The translations under genes were made by a program, and so were the position numbers. From NCBI GenBank assembly GCA_963970005.1, contig CAXAMN010003747.1:235691-299690 (forward strand): DNA of 64,000 bases, written 5' to 3'. The number at the start of each line of letters is the position of its first letter. Position 1 is the stretch's first letter. The notes beneath the pieces are model-generated. The model saw nothing but the letters and a program-made list of their open reading frames with translations. It was not told the origin of the DNA and made no database searches. Below, piece after piece: positions 28,695-37,970 of this stretch. The DNA is from Durusdinium trenchii (taxonomy: Eukaryota; Sar; Dinophyceae; Suessiales; Symbiodiniaceae).

Positions 28695-30361
28695 CCTTGC
28701 TGAGCTCGCAATTGTTGCTCTGAAGCAAAGCTAGCATCTCCAAAGCTTGCAAAGGTAAGCTCTTTTGTAGGAATTGGTTTCACGAACACGCTTGTTTCTG
28801 AATATTCTTTGGCTTCTCTCAAGACTCTGTTTCCCTCCAAGAGATCTCGCACCCGAGCTTGACTTATACGCTTTTGCAAGAAAGCTACTTTTGCTGCCAA
28901 ATCTGGTCGTGAATGCACTGCTGCATACTGCAAACTACCACATAGACCCCTAAGTTGTTGAAGTTCATTTTCGTCAACATTTGCTTCTTCTTCTTTTCTT
29001 CTGGCTTTTGTCACGTCAATTGGATCTATTTTGCTGATATAGTCTGCTTGGTTTATTCGAATGCTTGAGTCAAGATATTGTTCAATATCTAGTCCTGTGA
29101 ATCTAAATTTGCCGTACTCTCTTTGACCGAAAGGCAGTTTTTCTTGAACTTTCTTCAAAGCTTGCTCGAACAAATAAGTTCCCCCTCCAATTCCATCATC
29201 TACATGTGTACCTAGGATTCCTTCCAATATCTTGGGATTGGTGGGATTGCGAAGCAAAAACATGCAACTATCAAGTGGGTGTGCCTCAAATCCAACTTCC
29301 TCTAGCTTCTTTCTCAGTTCCTTATAGAAGATGATTGGTGCATCGACCCTACCGTAGGCATTTCCTTGTAAAAGACAAGTTTCATTGTCTTTCATATGGA
29401 GCAACTCTCGAAGTTCCTTTACGGGTTCCATTGCTAGCTGTCGATGGTCGGATCGGCCACGCAAAAATGCCGTTTTGATATCGAATGATTGCAGTAGCCA
29501 ATGCATTGAACTCACCGTTTGTAGTATTACCATCCTACCATCTCTCGACAATGTGGGCGATTCAGTCGAGACGCTAGCTAAATCAGGGTCTTCAAACCCT
29601 CTTACAACTATTCGAGCCTTTGGTTTTCGGCCTCCGGGGACAGTTGGATCCACCTTCCAAGTCAAGATCCATCTTGATGACATGATCTTTGACGGGTGAA
29701 TTTGGCTCTTCAACAAAGGCTTGACTGCGTCCGTTTCAAGCCAGCACTTCATTTCTTTCATTTTGGCTTCATCGAATTGCTTCTTTTCTTCTTCTGTCAA
29801 TTGTGAATATCTAACTTCAGTATGAGTTTTCTTTGCCGATTTGGTCAATTGCTTAGCAAACAGACACGGATTTTGGCAAAATCGCTCCACTTGTTGAATT
29901 GGCGCGGTAAACTCAAACATGCAAAAATTGGCTTTTGCAATGTTCTCTTCAAGACGCTTACTCCACAGAGTCCCATCGTCTTCCACTGCACAACATTCTG
30001 AATTCTTGTTTTCTACAAAAAGTGCATTATACACAACATGCGAATCCTGGGTAGATTCTTGTTGATCCCCTATAATGCTTACCCCTTCCCCTTCAGGCAT
30101 TGTGTGGCTTTCTGTTGTCTCTTCAGTCGGATTTATGGGTGTTGGATCCACTGTATTCTCATTTGGTGGTGTTTCTGCGTTTTCGGATCCTGGCTCATCA
30201 AGGCTGTCACCTGCATTCGAATCTCTTCTATGTGGCTCCTCTTCTGGCTGCTCTCCCTGCTCCTTTTCGACAGGAATTGGACTAGTATTTCCTTCGGCCA
30301 AATCTTGAAACTGAAACATTCCACTGCGTTCATGCAATTGTTGTTCAAGTTGTTTTGCCAT
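28682..30361 (-). CDS. copia reverse transcriptase
   Basis: The ATG-initiated frame is separated from integrase by a single TAA. After a Glu/Pro-rich linker: SSRWILTWKVDP (228-239), KARIVVRGFEDPDL (248-261), QSFDIKTAFLRG with catalytic Asp294, LLQGNAYGRVDAPIIFYKEL (330-349) and THVDDG with the catalytic pair at 388-389. The connection LCGSLQYAAVHSRPDLAAKV and the first RNase H Asp (ASFGDASFAS) follow. All catalytic residues are present. The frame ends at 28682 after QQGCSL, where a one-base deletion diverts it from RNase H. Confidence 0.92.
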   Translation of the reverse strand: MAKQLEQQLHERSGMFQFQDLAEGNTSPIPVEKEQGEQPEEEPHRRDSNAGDSLDEPGSENAETPPNENTVDPTPINPTEETTESHTMPEGEGVSIIGDQQESTQDSHVVYNALFVENKNSECCAVEDDGTLWSKRLEENIAKANFCMFEFTAPIQQVERFCQNPCLFAKQLTKSAKKTHTEVRYSQLTEEEKKQFDEAKMKEMKCWLETDAVKPLLKSQIHPSKIMSSRWILTWKVDPTVPGGRKPKARIVVRGFEDPDLASVSTESPTLSRDGRMVILQTVSSMHWLLQSFDIKTAFLRGRSDHRQLAMEPVKELRELLHMKDNETCLLQGNAYGRVDAPIIFYKELRKKLEEVGFEAHPLDSCMFLLRNPTNPKILEGILGTHVDDGIGGGTYLFEQALKKVQEKLPFGQREYGKFRFTGLDIEQYLDSSIRINQADYISKIDPIDVTKARRKEEEANVDENELQQLRGLCGSLQYAAVHSRPDLAAKVAFLQKRISQARVRDLLEGNRVLREAKEYSETSVFVKPIPTKELTFASFGDASFASEQQLRAQQGCSL

Positions 30362-30373
30362 TGCTTCAAGTTT

Positions 30374-32524
30374 TTATTTCTCACATATTTGCACGAAGTT
30401 CTGCTTGCTTTGGAATTCCCTCATGGATACTGGACGGAGATTTTCTCTAGCTACTCTGTACAGCTTGTTCATGTGCGTCGCCCAAACGATAGTTCGGCCT
30501 TCATGCATTACTATCTGACATGGACCTACCCATCTTCCTTTCTCAAGCATGTTGGGGGATTTTCTTTTATCCCATATCATAGCTAGCTCACCTAACTGCC
30601 AGTCATGTTCTTGTCCCCTTGACTGTCGAAGGAGTGCTCTTCGAATTGCTGAGCTGTTGTCACTTTCCAAGAATGCCTTTCTAGCTGCAGTACGAATTTG
30701 CATATTCTTCATGAATGATTCGGATCTCGTGTCCTCGTCGTTGTCGATCGAATGAGCAGTTGTTCTTTCATCGCTGCATATCGAGGCAGGCAACTTGCGT
30801 GACTTACCTAGAAGGGCTTGTTCTGGACTATATCCGTTGCTTACCATCATGGAATTCTTGGCTTGAAAACATTGATACAGGGCATGGTCGAATTCTTTCT
30901 CTGTCACTATTCCATGTTCATTTTCTATTCGACTCAGCATTTCTTTGATTACTCCTCCATGTCTTTCGATTCGTCCTCTTTGCCATGGTGCTGCACTAGT
31001 GATTGGAGTAATCCCTTCCTTTTGAATGATGTCTTTCCATTTTTGGCTCATGAATTCTCCGGCTTCATCAAAACACAACTCATTTGGTGGACCTGCCCAT
31101 TGCAACCATGTGTCGAACATGCACTTCTCTGTTCCTTCTGCACTTCGGTGGGCTCTTTTCCCCAAGTGAAAATGTGTTGATTCATCGAAGAAGTGTAGCG
31201 CATAGAATTTTGTTCCCTGTTTATTTTTCCATTCAAACCCATCCATTGACACCCTTTCGTTGAAATCTCTCGGTTCCTTGAGTTTTCCTGGGGTGGTCAG
31301 TTTTGGTGGTGTTCTCTCTGAACATGATTGGCAAGCATAGTCCTTTGCACCTTCTATTATATCGACTCTGGCTCCTGCAAGTTTCAGGTGTGCAGACAGA
31401 CGTTCGGCTGTTGGATGTCCTAAATTGTTATGTACTTTACGAATCTGACTCTGCTTCTCTGAATCTAGTTCAAGGAACTTAGGACCTGACTGCACAACTG
31501 ATTGTGGTCGCCATGCAGGAACAGTCACACTTGGTGCTTTCTGTTCATTCTCCTCTTCTCGAATTTGTTGGGACTCAGGCTTCGGTGTTATCTGTACCTT
31601 CATATCTCTTGAATGCCGAGGCTCCTGTCCACTGTTAGAACTCTTTTCAGTTGACAATGGTGGAAACTCCGAATTGGTACCGAACACGCAAATCATGATA
31701 TGACTTGGAATTGCATGTCTCTTTTGATTCCTCAATGTTTGTTTGGTCCACTGTTCTTCCCCCAAGTCAAAATGTTTCTTGGTCTTTCTGCATTGACAAA
31801 ATGCGTGGCGGACTTCGTTTTCGGCATTTCCTATCATGTATCTTTCGAGACCTTTTGCGGCTCTGATTTGTTTCACACGTCGAATGTTCGTTGATGCACA
31901 GATCAACTGAATCATGGATTCAACTGGGATTTCCGAAATTCCTGACTTTGGCAGATTGTTTTGGCACCATTCGAACACTGTGTCCCAATATTCATCTGCG
32001 ATTTCTTCGGGTTCATGCTTGGTTTCTTCTCTGGGACGTTTGGCCTCAGTCTCACTCTTTGGCTCATGGGTTCGAACTCGCTTGGCAGCTGGCTCGGACA
32101 GCTCGTCGGCAGGATAAATTGGAAACTCTGACTCATGGTGTTCACGAAGAATGCTTTGAGCTGCGGCTCTAGCTAGGATTCTTGGGTAAAATGCTGCATA
32201 TCTTGACAGGGCCATTCTTTCTTTACCAACTTTACAGTTTCCGGCTATGGGACAATGCTCGTGATCCTTCTTGCACATTCGACCATCCAGATCATTCACT
32301 ATTGCTCTTGAGGTGGTTTGCAGTCTAGTATACTTCTTTAGAGGTCTCTGATCTTCAGGATAGACTAGACCGAATCTGCATTGGTCGAGACTGACTCTCC
32401 TAGTTGCATCAATTACTGGTTTTATTTCAGCTTGATGCCACAAGTCAGAAGCTCCAGGATTCTCAAGCGTAAAATGCCTTCCTTCGTCAACTTGGATTTT
32501 ACAGACAAACGAACACAGCTGCAT
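30374..32524 (-). CDS. C-terminal part of methyltransferase-like module plus copia integrase
   Basis: The first 126 residues complete the methyltransferase-like module: GRHFTLENPG (15-24) in the ENV position, LDQCRFG (46-52), PLKKYTRLQTTS, a Cys/His cluster CKKDHEHCPIAGNC (84-97) and YAAFYPRILARAAAQSI. A charged linker leads to the integrase: zinc-binding His365, His370, Cys398, Cys401 (VHNNLGHP ... ACQSC), then core acidic residues Asp428 (SMDGFEW), Asp486 (CFDEAGEF) and Glu520 (GRIERHGG), and a C-terminal chromatin-like region (KGRWVGPCQIVMHEGRTIVW). It ends at a TAA just before RT in the same frame. Confidence 0.9.
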   Translation of the reverse strand: MQLCSFVCKIQVDEGRHFTLENPGASDLWHQAEIKPVIDATRRVSLDQCRFGLVYPEDQRPLKKYTRLQTTSRAIVNDLDGRMCKKDHEHCPIAGNCKVGKERMALSRYAAFYPRILARAAAQSILREHHESEFPIYPADELSEPAAKRVRTHEPKSETEAKRPREETKHEPEEIADEYWDTVFEWCQNNLPKSGISEIPVESMIQLICASTNIRRVKQIRAAKGLERYMIGNAENEVRHAFCQCRKTKKHFDLGEEQWTKQTLRNQKRHAIPSHIMICVFGTNSEFPPLSTEKSSNSGQEPRHSRDMKVQITPKPESQQIREEENEQKAPSVTVPAWRPQSVVQSGPKFLELDSEKQSQIRKVHNNLGHPTAERLSAHLKLAGARVDIIEGAKDYACQSCSERTPPKLTTPGKLKEPRDFNERVSMDGFEWKNKQGTKFYALHFFDESTHFHLGKRAHRSAEGTEKCMFDTWLQWAGPPNELCFDEAGEFMSQKWKDIIQKEGITPITSAAPWQRGRIERHGGVIKEMLSRIENEHGIVTEKEFDHALYQCFQAKNSMMVSNGYSPEQALLGKSRKLPASICSDERTTAHSIDNDEDTRSESFMKNMQIRTAARKAFLESDNSSAIRRALLRQSRGQEHDWQLGELAMIWDKRKSPNMLEKGRWVGPCQIVMHEGRTIVWATHMNKLYRVARENLRPVSMREFQSKQNFVQICEK

Positions 32525-32578
32525 GTGGACTTTGGACAGCTCCCTAGATTGTTGAATCTTTTGGTAGTTAGCTAGACT

Positions 32579-33109
32579 TCAACCTGCATTGAACCGATTC
32601 CAAGCACACCATGGATGACATTCGGGAGCCATCCACACATGCTTCGGCTTATATGCGGCAATCATGCGAATCAGTGCCACTTGTCCTTCGTACGTGCTCA
32701 AATCACCATGTTCTTTCGTGAACCTCATGACCCTACCTCCCTTCTTTTGGACCTCTTCGGCTAGTCGACTGTTGGGTTGAGCATAGACCTCTAGTAAGTC
32801 GATCTGTTTATTGCTACTGACATTTGATGGCTGATTCTTTAGACTTTGGATCCACTTAGCTTCTAAGCTGTTGGACACCGACACGTATTGCTCGCATGCA
32901 ACTTGTTCCCACATCAGTGGTTTCCGGAGATTTGATTCTCCATTTGCTGACGGGTCTGGCAATATCGTGCAAAATCTAAGATCGGCTGATCGAGAGAATT
33001 GATTCGGCTCAGGCACCAATTCACATACTGGGGATCCATCTCTGGTAGATCTTGTTTGGATGCTTCTTTCCCCAGGTGACTTTCTTGTTTCCCCATTGCT
33101 GCAGAGCAC
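32579..33109 (-). CDS. N-terminal part of the methyltransferase-like module (copia)
   Basis: Genuine coding in this frame begins near 32950 (LRKPLMWEQVACEQYVSVSN). IDLLEVYAQPNSRLAEEVQK (103-122) resembles motif I, GDLSTYEGQ (135-143) follows, and HVWMAPECHPWCAWNRFN (157-174) resembles motif IV with Cys164 in the place of the PCQ cysteine. A TGA at 32579-32581 interrupts the module; the same frame continues into LENP and the Cys/His cluster. It lies between protease and integrase, as in the second copia element. Enzymatic activity is unproven. Confidence 0.65.
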   Translation of the reverse strand: MLCSNGETRKSPGERSIQTRSTRDGSPVCELVPEPNQFSRSADLRFCTILPDPSANGESNLRKPLMWEQVACEQYVSVSNSLEAKWIQSLKNQPSNVSSNKQIDLLEVYAQPNSRLAEEVQKKGGRVMRFTKEHGDLSTYEGQVALIRMIAAYKPKHVWMAPECHPWCAWNRFNAG

Positions 33110-35601
33110 TTTGCGTCCAGGCGAGGTCCAGAACTGGTCCCTGTGGTTCCGACACTGGGCTTCCCATCTTCATAATCTGCGGAGTGGTTGGACTTGCCAG
33201 TACCCGGCTTCCCGATGGAATGGTGGGCTCTGAAACTACTGGATTCGAACATGATGCATGGCTTCCAGTGATTCCGTGCATGGTCTTGACATAGGTCTGG
33301 ATTCCCGGGATCATCATCTTTGGATTTTCCTGTACATGTTGTACTTGTTTTCGTGGTGGTGTCTTCAACTCGGTTGGGATCACCTGAACTTCCTGCTCCC
33401 ATGTCTCCAGTTCCTCCTGTTCGACTGAGACCAGGTGGAAAGATGAAGTTTCGCTCTCCGGTCCTTTTGGTGTCATTCCCTGACGAAGGGATCGAGAAAT
33501 CTCCTCGATCTTCATTCTCTGGTTGTTGACTTCCACCATCAGTTGGTGCATCTGTAGGGCATGTTCGGCGGGGACTTCTTGATCGGACACTTGGGTGGCG
33601 ACTTGATTCATGAGCAGTGTCAAAAGAGCACGCAGTGAACTCATCACCGATTCCGCTGTGTCGCGAATCATTTGCATCACTTCTCCTCGAGTCGGCATGC
33701 TGACCAGTTTTCACTGAACACGCGGGGATCTCAATGCTTTCGCACGGGCTTGAGGTCACAAAAGCTTTGTGTGGTTTGCCTGTGCACAAATCTTGCACGC
33801 GCATGACAATGAGAAGCAGGCCTGTTCTACCTTCAATGACTGGTACTGATCGGTGCAATGACTGAAAATGACATGTTCGATGCTTCAGATTGATTATTGC
33901 TCCGAGATGTTTCATTACCTGTATTGACAGCAAAAAAGGCGTTGCTTTAGGCACTACCTCTACTGCTAACCATATTCTTTGACCCTTTCCATTTATGGGA
34001 ATTTGGATTTGCTTATACGAATGCTCGATTTGATTGTTTCCGAATCGGAATCCGACTCGACTGCTCTTTTCACGAACCATCGATCGAGTGTCTGTGTTCA
34101 GACTGGCGAGAAGCTTGGGCAAATTTTCATCCCCAATCACGCTTCTGCTAGCACCGGTGTCTATGATTGCGATCCCATGGCTTTCGAAACCGGATGTGCC
34201 TGTCTTACTGGTGCAACTTGGGACGATCTGCGGATGACCAGCTTGCTTCGAACTGCATTCGAATTTCCTGTCAGGTGTTGAGGGCTTTGGCAACTTGGCT
34301 GCAAAGAATGCTTTTACCCTATTTAGCATGAACTGGTTCCCAAAAGGCTCGAAATTTTTGGCTCTCATACAGGTTCCTATTACGAAAGCTTCGTGGCAAA
34401 ATACCCTTTCATGAAGTAATCCTGCATGGTTTTTCAAAACTGTTTGATCATCTTTTTGTTTCTCCTCTTCACTGAGGTCTTCCACGATGATCTGATCTCC
34501 AGCATCTTCCTCGATTGCGGTGTGGATCGTGGCAATGTTCGCAGACTCCTTAGCTCTCTGAGGGCACTCTGCTCGCCAATGTCCACGTTCTCCCCATAGT
34601 TTGCAGTGTGTCCTTGCAATTCGTTGCAACAATTCTTCCTTGCCCTTGCCTGTTCCCTTTTTGGATCCTTTGTTGTTGTACGAGCCACTTGATGACCATC
34701 CTGTTCCACGACCTTTTCCACCTCTCACCGGCCAAAACCCTCGGCTCTTGCGTCGTTCAGCAATTCGGCCACGGGCTTCTTGGTAGGCCGTGAGGGCCGT
34801 GTGGAGCTCTGGTACTTCTTGGAAAAGATCAGTGAGATCTCTTTCGAAACCTTGGATAGCTAGGGCATCACCATCACCTGAGGCTGCGAGGTTCTCGATG
34901 AACTCTTGTGTTACTTCATCATCCTCATTTTGAACCAAATAGGATGGTTGGCCGTACTGTGTCTCGTCATTGTTTTGCTCCTCATCGTCACTATTGACAT
35001 AGTTGGTGGGATATACCTTTTTCTTGTCGGTCGTACCTGTCAGCGCATTTGTTGAGAGGCTTCGCATAGCTTGTTCGACAGCTTCAATGTCCATCACTCC
35101 ACTTGTAATTGTCAACACCTTCTTCTTGTCCTCCATGCTCAAATTGCTTTGCTTTAGCAACACGAATGCTCGAACTGTCTTCAATGTGGTGTCCAATCCA
35201 ACATCATGGAATGCAACATTCAAGCGATTCACGAAACTCTGTGTGCTTTCGTCTGCCTTTTGATATGTTTTGTATATTGCTTTCTCAAACAAATCGAACG
35301 TTTTCAGCTCGGCGCTCTCTTCCCATGAACTCAGGGCGGACAGGAAATGCTTCACTCCATTGTCCGCATCGGTCAACAGGTTTGCGCTGACTGCACGAAC
35401 TTGATGCCATGCCGTTCCTTTGCATAGCATAGCCAACCTTGGTGCCAGCATCGTACGATCCTTCTTTGGGCATATGCCATCGATGAACTTGACCTTCGCT
35501 ACATATTCTTTTATGTCGTCCACAGCTGGGTCAAACGAGGGCAACACTGACCAGATTCCGGATTGTCGATCATCACTGGAACCAGCACTTTCTGTAGCCA
35601 T
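32914..35601 (-). CDS. copia gag and aspartic protease
   Basis: ATG at 35601 (MATESAGSSDD), about 60 bp inside the 5' LTR. Residues 1-270 are a helical gag of the UBN2/retrotran_gag type (DLFEKAIYKTYQKADESTQS), followed by a Gly/Ser/Lys-rich stretch and a CCHC knuckle whose second cysteine is Trp336 (CKLWGERGHWRAEC, 333-346). The protease active site is IIDTGASRSVIG with Asp481. Beyond about residue 640 this frame becomes low-complexity; the true sequence continues in the 33021-33698 frame and returns only for the last part (EMDPQYVNWCLSRIN). Confidence 0.88.
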   Translation of the reverse strand: MATESAGSSDDRQSGIWSVLPSFDPAVDDIKEYVAKVKFIDGICPKKDRTMLAPRLAMLCKGTAWHQVRAVSANLLTDADNGVKHFLSALSSWEESAELKTFDLFEKAIYKTYQKADESTQSFVNRLNVAFHDVGLDTTLKTVRAFVLLKQSNLSMEDKKKVLTITSGVMDIEAVEQAMRSLSTNALTGTTDKKKVYPTNYVNSDDEEQNNDETQYGQPSYLVQNEDDEVTQEFIENLAASGDGDALAIQGFERDLTDLFQEVPELHTALTAYQEARGRIAERRKSRGFWPVRGGKGRGTGWSSSGSYNNKGSKKGTGKGKEELLQRIARTHCKLWGERGHWRAECPQRAKESANIATIHTAIEEDAGDQIIVEDLSEEEKQKDDQTVLKNHAGLLHERVFCHEAFVIGTCMRAKNFEPFGNQFMLNRVKAFFAAKLPKPSTPDRKFECSSKQAGHPQIVPSCTSKTGTSGFESHGIAIIDTGASRSVIGDENLPKLLASLNTDTRSMVREKSSRVGFRFGNNQIEHSYKQIQIPINGKGQRIWLAVEVVPKATPFLLSIQVMKHLGAIINLKHRTCHFQSLHRSVPVIEGRTGLLLIVMRVQDLCTGKPHKAFVTSSPCESIEIPACSVKTGQHADSRRSDANDSRHSGIGDEFTACSFDTAHESSRHPSVRSRSPRRTCPTDAPTDGGSQQPENEDRGDFSIPSSGNDTKRTGERNFIFPPGLSRTGGTGDMGAGSSGDPNRVEDTTTKTSTTCTGKSKDDDPGNPDLCQDHARNHWKPCIMFESSSFRAHHSIGKPGTGKSNHSADYEDGKPSVGTTGTSSGPRLDAKCSAAMGKQESHLGKEASKQDLPEMDPQYVNWCLSRINSLDQPILDFARYCQTRQQMENQISGNH
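33021..33698 (-). CDS. post-protease linker of the copia polyprotein (shifted frame)
   Basis: A 225-codon ATG frame: helical N-terminus (DTAESVMSSLRALLTLLMNQ), a coiled segment (QLMVEVNNQRMKIEEIS), then Pro-rich linker and LQQWGNKKVTWGKKHPNKIYQ, which flows in sense into EMDPQYVNWC of the other frame. This is the real coding path between protease and the methyltransferase-like module, displaced by frameshifts at about 33700 and 33050. The module's role is unknown. Confidence 0.6.
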   Translation of the reverse strand: MPTRGEVMQMIRDTAESVMSSLRALLTLLMNQVATQVSDQEVPAEHALQMHQLMVEVNNQRMKIEEISRSLRQGMTPKGPESETSSFHLVSVEQEELETWEQEVQVIPTELKTPPRKQVQHVQENPKMMIPGIQTYVKTMHGITGSHASCSNPVVSEPTIPSGSRVLASPTTPQIMKMGSPVSEPQGPVLDLAWTQSALQQWGNKKVTWGKKHPNKIYQRWIPSM

Positions 35602-35640
35602 GGCTTTCCACTACTACGATTAAAATCGAAGCAGCGGGCC

Positions 35641-35660
35641 CTTTCGGGCTCCGCTACCAA
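35641..35660 (-). promoter_or_regulatory. primer binding site, initiator tRNA-Met type
   Basis: Read on the minus strand directly after the 5' LTR: T, then TGGTAGCGGAGCCCGAAAG. It is complementary to a tRNA 3' end ...GGGCUCCGCUACCA. A terminal UACCA with a U72 partner is the pattern of eukaryotic initiator tRNA-Met, the usual primer for copia elements. Confidence 0.75.
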
Positions 35661-35862
35661 TGTGCCTCGTCCTCGAGAACACAAAGGTAGCCCTACTCAA
35701 CCTGGAACAACCTATGGGATCTACCTATCAACCACCTAAGTCAAAGCGGCCGCGCTATTTCCACCTCATTGCCTGGTGTCCTTGAGCCAACCGTCGATTC
35801 ACGGTTGTTCATGCGAAGGTTCGATTGGATGCTTGGATGCTTGAACGATTGCAGGTTTCACA
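35661..35862 (-). repeat. 5' LTR of the minus-strand copia element
   Basis: 202 bp; differs from the other LTR only by a tandem GATGCTTG duplication near 35832. No clear TATA box was seen. Confidence 0.95.
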
Positions 35863-35907
35863 GATATCTATCTATATATATATATATATGTTGATATACT
35901 TTGTTAT

Positions 35908-36440
35908 ATGTTTAAAGCTATATATGTTGTTTCTCCTGAAAAGGCAGAACCAGCGAAGCGTTTTGTTTTTGGATTCCAAGAACAGGAGCAATGCTACAAA
36001 TGGTTCACGACAAAAACTGGTAGGAACCTTCCAGAGTTTTGCATTATTCATTTGGAAAGCTCTTTTGGTGAGGGCTCAGAGGGCTCCCGTTTCTCAAACA
36101 AGATCACGGCTTCTTTTTTTCGGGTCCCTTGTCGAATTTGGAACCCTTTTGCTGAAGACTTGAGCTTTTACAGGTTGGTTTTCCCACGGTCAATGCCTCG
36201 TAATGTTGTCAGCCAATGCTACTATAGGCCACAAAGCACGGAATTATCGAGTGCCCATCCCCCCAAAGAGAGACTATATTGCAAAGCAACACGTACAACC
36301 TGGGAGGCAAAGCAATCCCAAGCAACCACACACGAACAAAACACACCCGACCTCAGACAAGGCTTCGTGGTTCTTGGGGACACATCGGACGGACGGCAAT
36401 ATACGGCAATGCTTATAACTTATTATATAAAGTTATAAAA
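35908..36440 (+). CDS. candidate host exon(s), unidentified
   Basis: The frame reads YVVSPEKAEPAKRFVFGFQE then QCYKWFTTKTGRNLPEF, a mixed composition unlike the surrounding low-complexity DNA. At 36166-36174 CTTTTACAG marks a possible acceptor, after which another frame (ATIGHKARNYRVPIPPKRDY) looks better. Whether these belong to a gene interrupted by the copia insertion is unknown. Confidence 0.25.
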
Positions 36441-36704
36441 ATTGCTAAAAATTAGCATGCGATGAAGATGAATAGTCCCGCTTTCAGTCCGCAAGCAATG
36501 CCAGTCTCTCTAACACAGCTCCAGCCGCACTGCCATAGGTCTTTTTGTGGCTCTTGGCAATACCTTCCTTTGGGAGGCCCAATGTTGTTTGTTCATAGAG
36601 TGACGTGAGACCACGCTCTACATTATTTCCTGGCTTGGACAAGCAAAAAAACTAAAACTGAATGGATATGACATTAATTGCTATATAATGTTATATAATT
36701 AACA

Positions 36705-36775
36705 AGTGCATCTCTACTAGTAGCAAGGAAGCTACTAGTAGCTAGGGCACTACTAGTAGCAAGAAGCTAGTCCTG
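36705..36775. repeat. CTAGTAGC-family repeat
   Basis: Three or four copies of TACTAGTAGCAAGGAAGC-like units, inverted relative to those at position 1. Confidence 0.75.
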
Positions 36776-36814
36776 TTGCCGAGAGTGAAAAGAGTCTCTT
36801 TGGTCAGGTGGCTT

Positions 36815-37858
36815 CTCAGATCTCGCAGCTGTCTTGCAGCGGCAAGCGCCTAGGCTGACAAACGAAGCGGGGCACTATGACTTGTTGATTGCTTCGGTGT
36901 GGCAGGAGACACCTGTTATGATGGACAGTTTGCAGTCAAGGGCTCGGTGTTCATCGACAAGGTGGACAATGTGTTTATTTGTAGTTTTTACTCTTGCAGC
37001 TTGCACCGAAAGCTCCTTGATTCTTTGTAAGCTCCGTCATTGGAATTCATTGATGTTGAGCAAGTCCGTAGGGCAAACACTTGAGTCAGTGTGTGTGCAG
37101 AAATTCCACACGCTCTCACGATACAAGGTTGCTGGACAGCGGGGTGTTTGTGCATCGGTTGAGGACACCGGTTTGATCCGGCTTGTGTCATTGGTCTCCA
37201 GTTTCTGTTCGGAGTTGAGCCTTGTGAAAAAATAGAATCGCAGGTTGATGGTGCCTCGCAGCTGATTTGCTTGGCCTGCGAAGGTTTCTTCACTATGTTA
37301 TGTTTGCAAGGGATGACTCTTTACGGAGCGAGAAGTTGTTGGTTGATTTGTTCAACACGTCGCTGGCGATTCACATTGGAATTTCGATGAATGTCGGATA
37401 GGAATTGAATGAGTTTGAAGTCTATATATATAGTCTATAGCAATTCACTCACCGAACTTTGTGGCCAGCAAGCACTTCCCAGGTTACACATCAGGCCTAT
37501 CAGAAGTTGGGATTGCTCTTGGACGTTTGGGTACCTGGGGAGTGCCTTGGCTGATGGGCACAGAGGCTACCTTGGGAGTTCCTTGTTTGCGGAAATGTTC
37601 ATGCCGCCATGTTCATGGCTGTGGGCGCAACTGTGTGCTTGCTTAGGTCTTTGCTGTTGGTGTAACTGTGGGATCTGTGGCTACGTCAGGCACAGTTGGA
37701 TTGGAAAGTGCGGAGGTCAAGAATTGCATCGTGCTTGATTAAAGCAGGTCAACCAAAATCTAGACGAACTTTCAGATTCTGGAGGTCTCTTAGCAGTGGC
37801 GTGGCAATTTCGTCGAAGATTCGAGATGCCCTTCGAGGAAAGATTCTTCGTACAATGA
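36815..37858 (+). CDS. unidentified multi-exon host gene
   Basis: Several short phased segments bounded by AG|G acceptors have normal protein composition: about 36890-36970 (FGVAGDTCYDGQFAVKGSVF), about 37235-37280 (VDGASQLICLACEGFF), about 37292-37400 (YVMFARDDSLRSEKLLVDLF), about 37482-37540 after CTTCCCAG (VTHQAYQKLGLLLDVW) and a terminal exon 37748-37858 after AAGCAG (VNQNLDELSDSGGLLAVAWQ, ending FFVQ and a TGA). I do not recognise the product. Exon joins and the start are unresolved. The last exon is the most convincing. Confidence 0.35.
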
Positions 37859-37884
37859 AGACATGGACGTTCATAAAATCTTCG

Positions 37885-37970
37885 GTTCGTAACAAGAAGC
37901 TTCTAGGGGCTCCTGGCATCGCTACTAGATGCTACTAGTAACGAGAAGCTTCTAGGAGATGCTACGAGAC
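37885..37970. repeat. CTAGTAGC-family repeat
   Basis: AACAAGAAGCTTCTAGGGGC, CATCGCTACTAG and GCTACTAGTAACGAGAAGCT units; two more GATGGCCTCC units follow at 38117-38160. Confidence 0.75.

Larger units (their letters stand above)
27935..35862 (-). mobile_element. Ty1/copia retrotransposon, complete with LTRs
   Basis: A 7928-bp element on the minus strand with LTRs of 194 and 202 bp starting TGTG and ending CACA (plus-strand view), flanked by the 6-bp duplication GATATC (27929-27934 and 35863-35868). The order gag-protease-methyltransferase-like-integrase-RT-RNase H is the copia order with an added module. The primer site follows the 5' LTR. Frames are interrupted by two in-frame stops (near 32580 and 30375) and several frameshifts, yet the LTRs differ only by one 8-bp duplication, so insertion was recent. 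It lies in a TA-rich stretch and may sit in an intron. Confidence 0.95.

Noticed and set aside
30038-30586. Phe/Leu-rich plus-strand ORFs opposite RT and integrase
   Set aside because: Antisense shadows of the acidic linkers of the minus-strand polyprotein.
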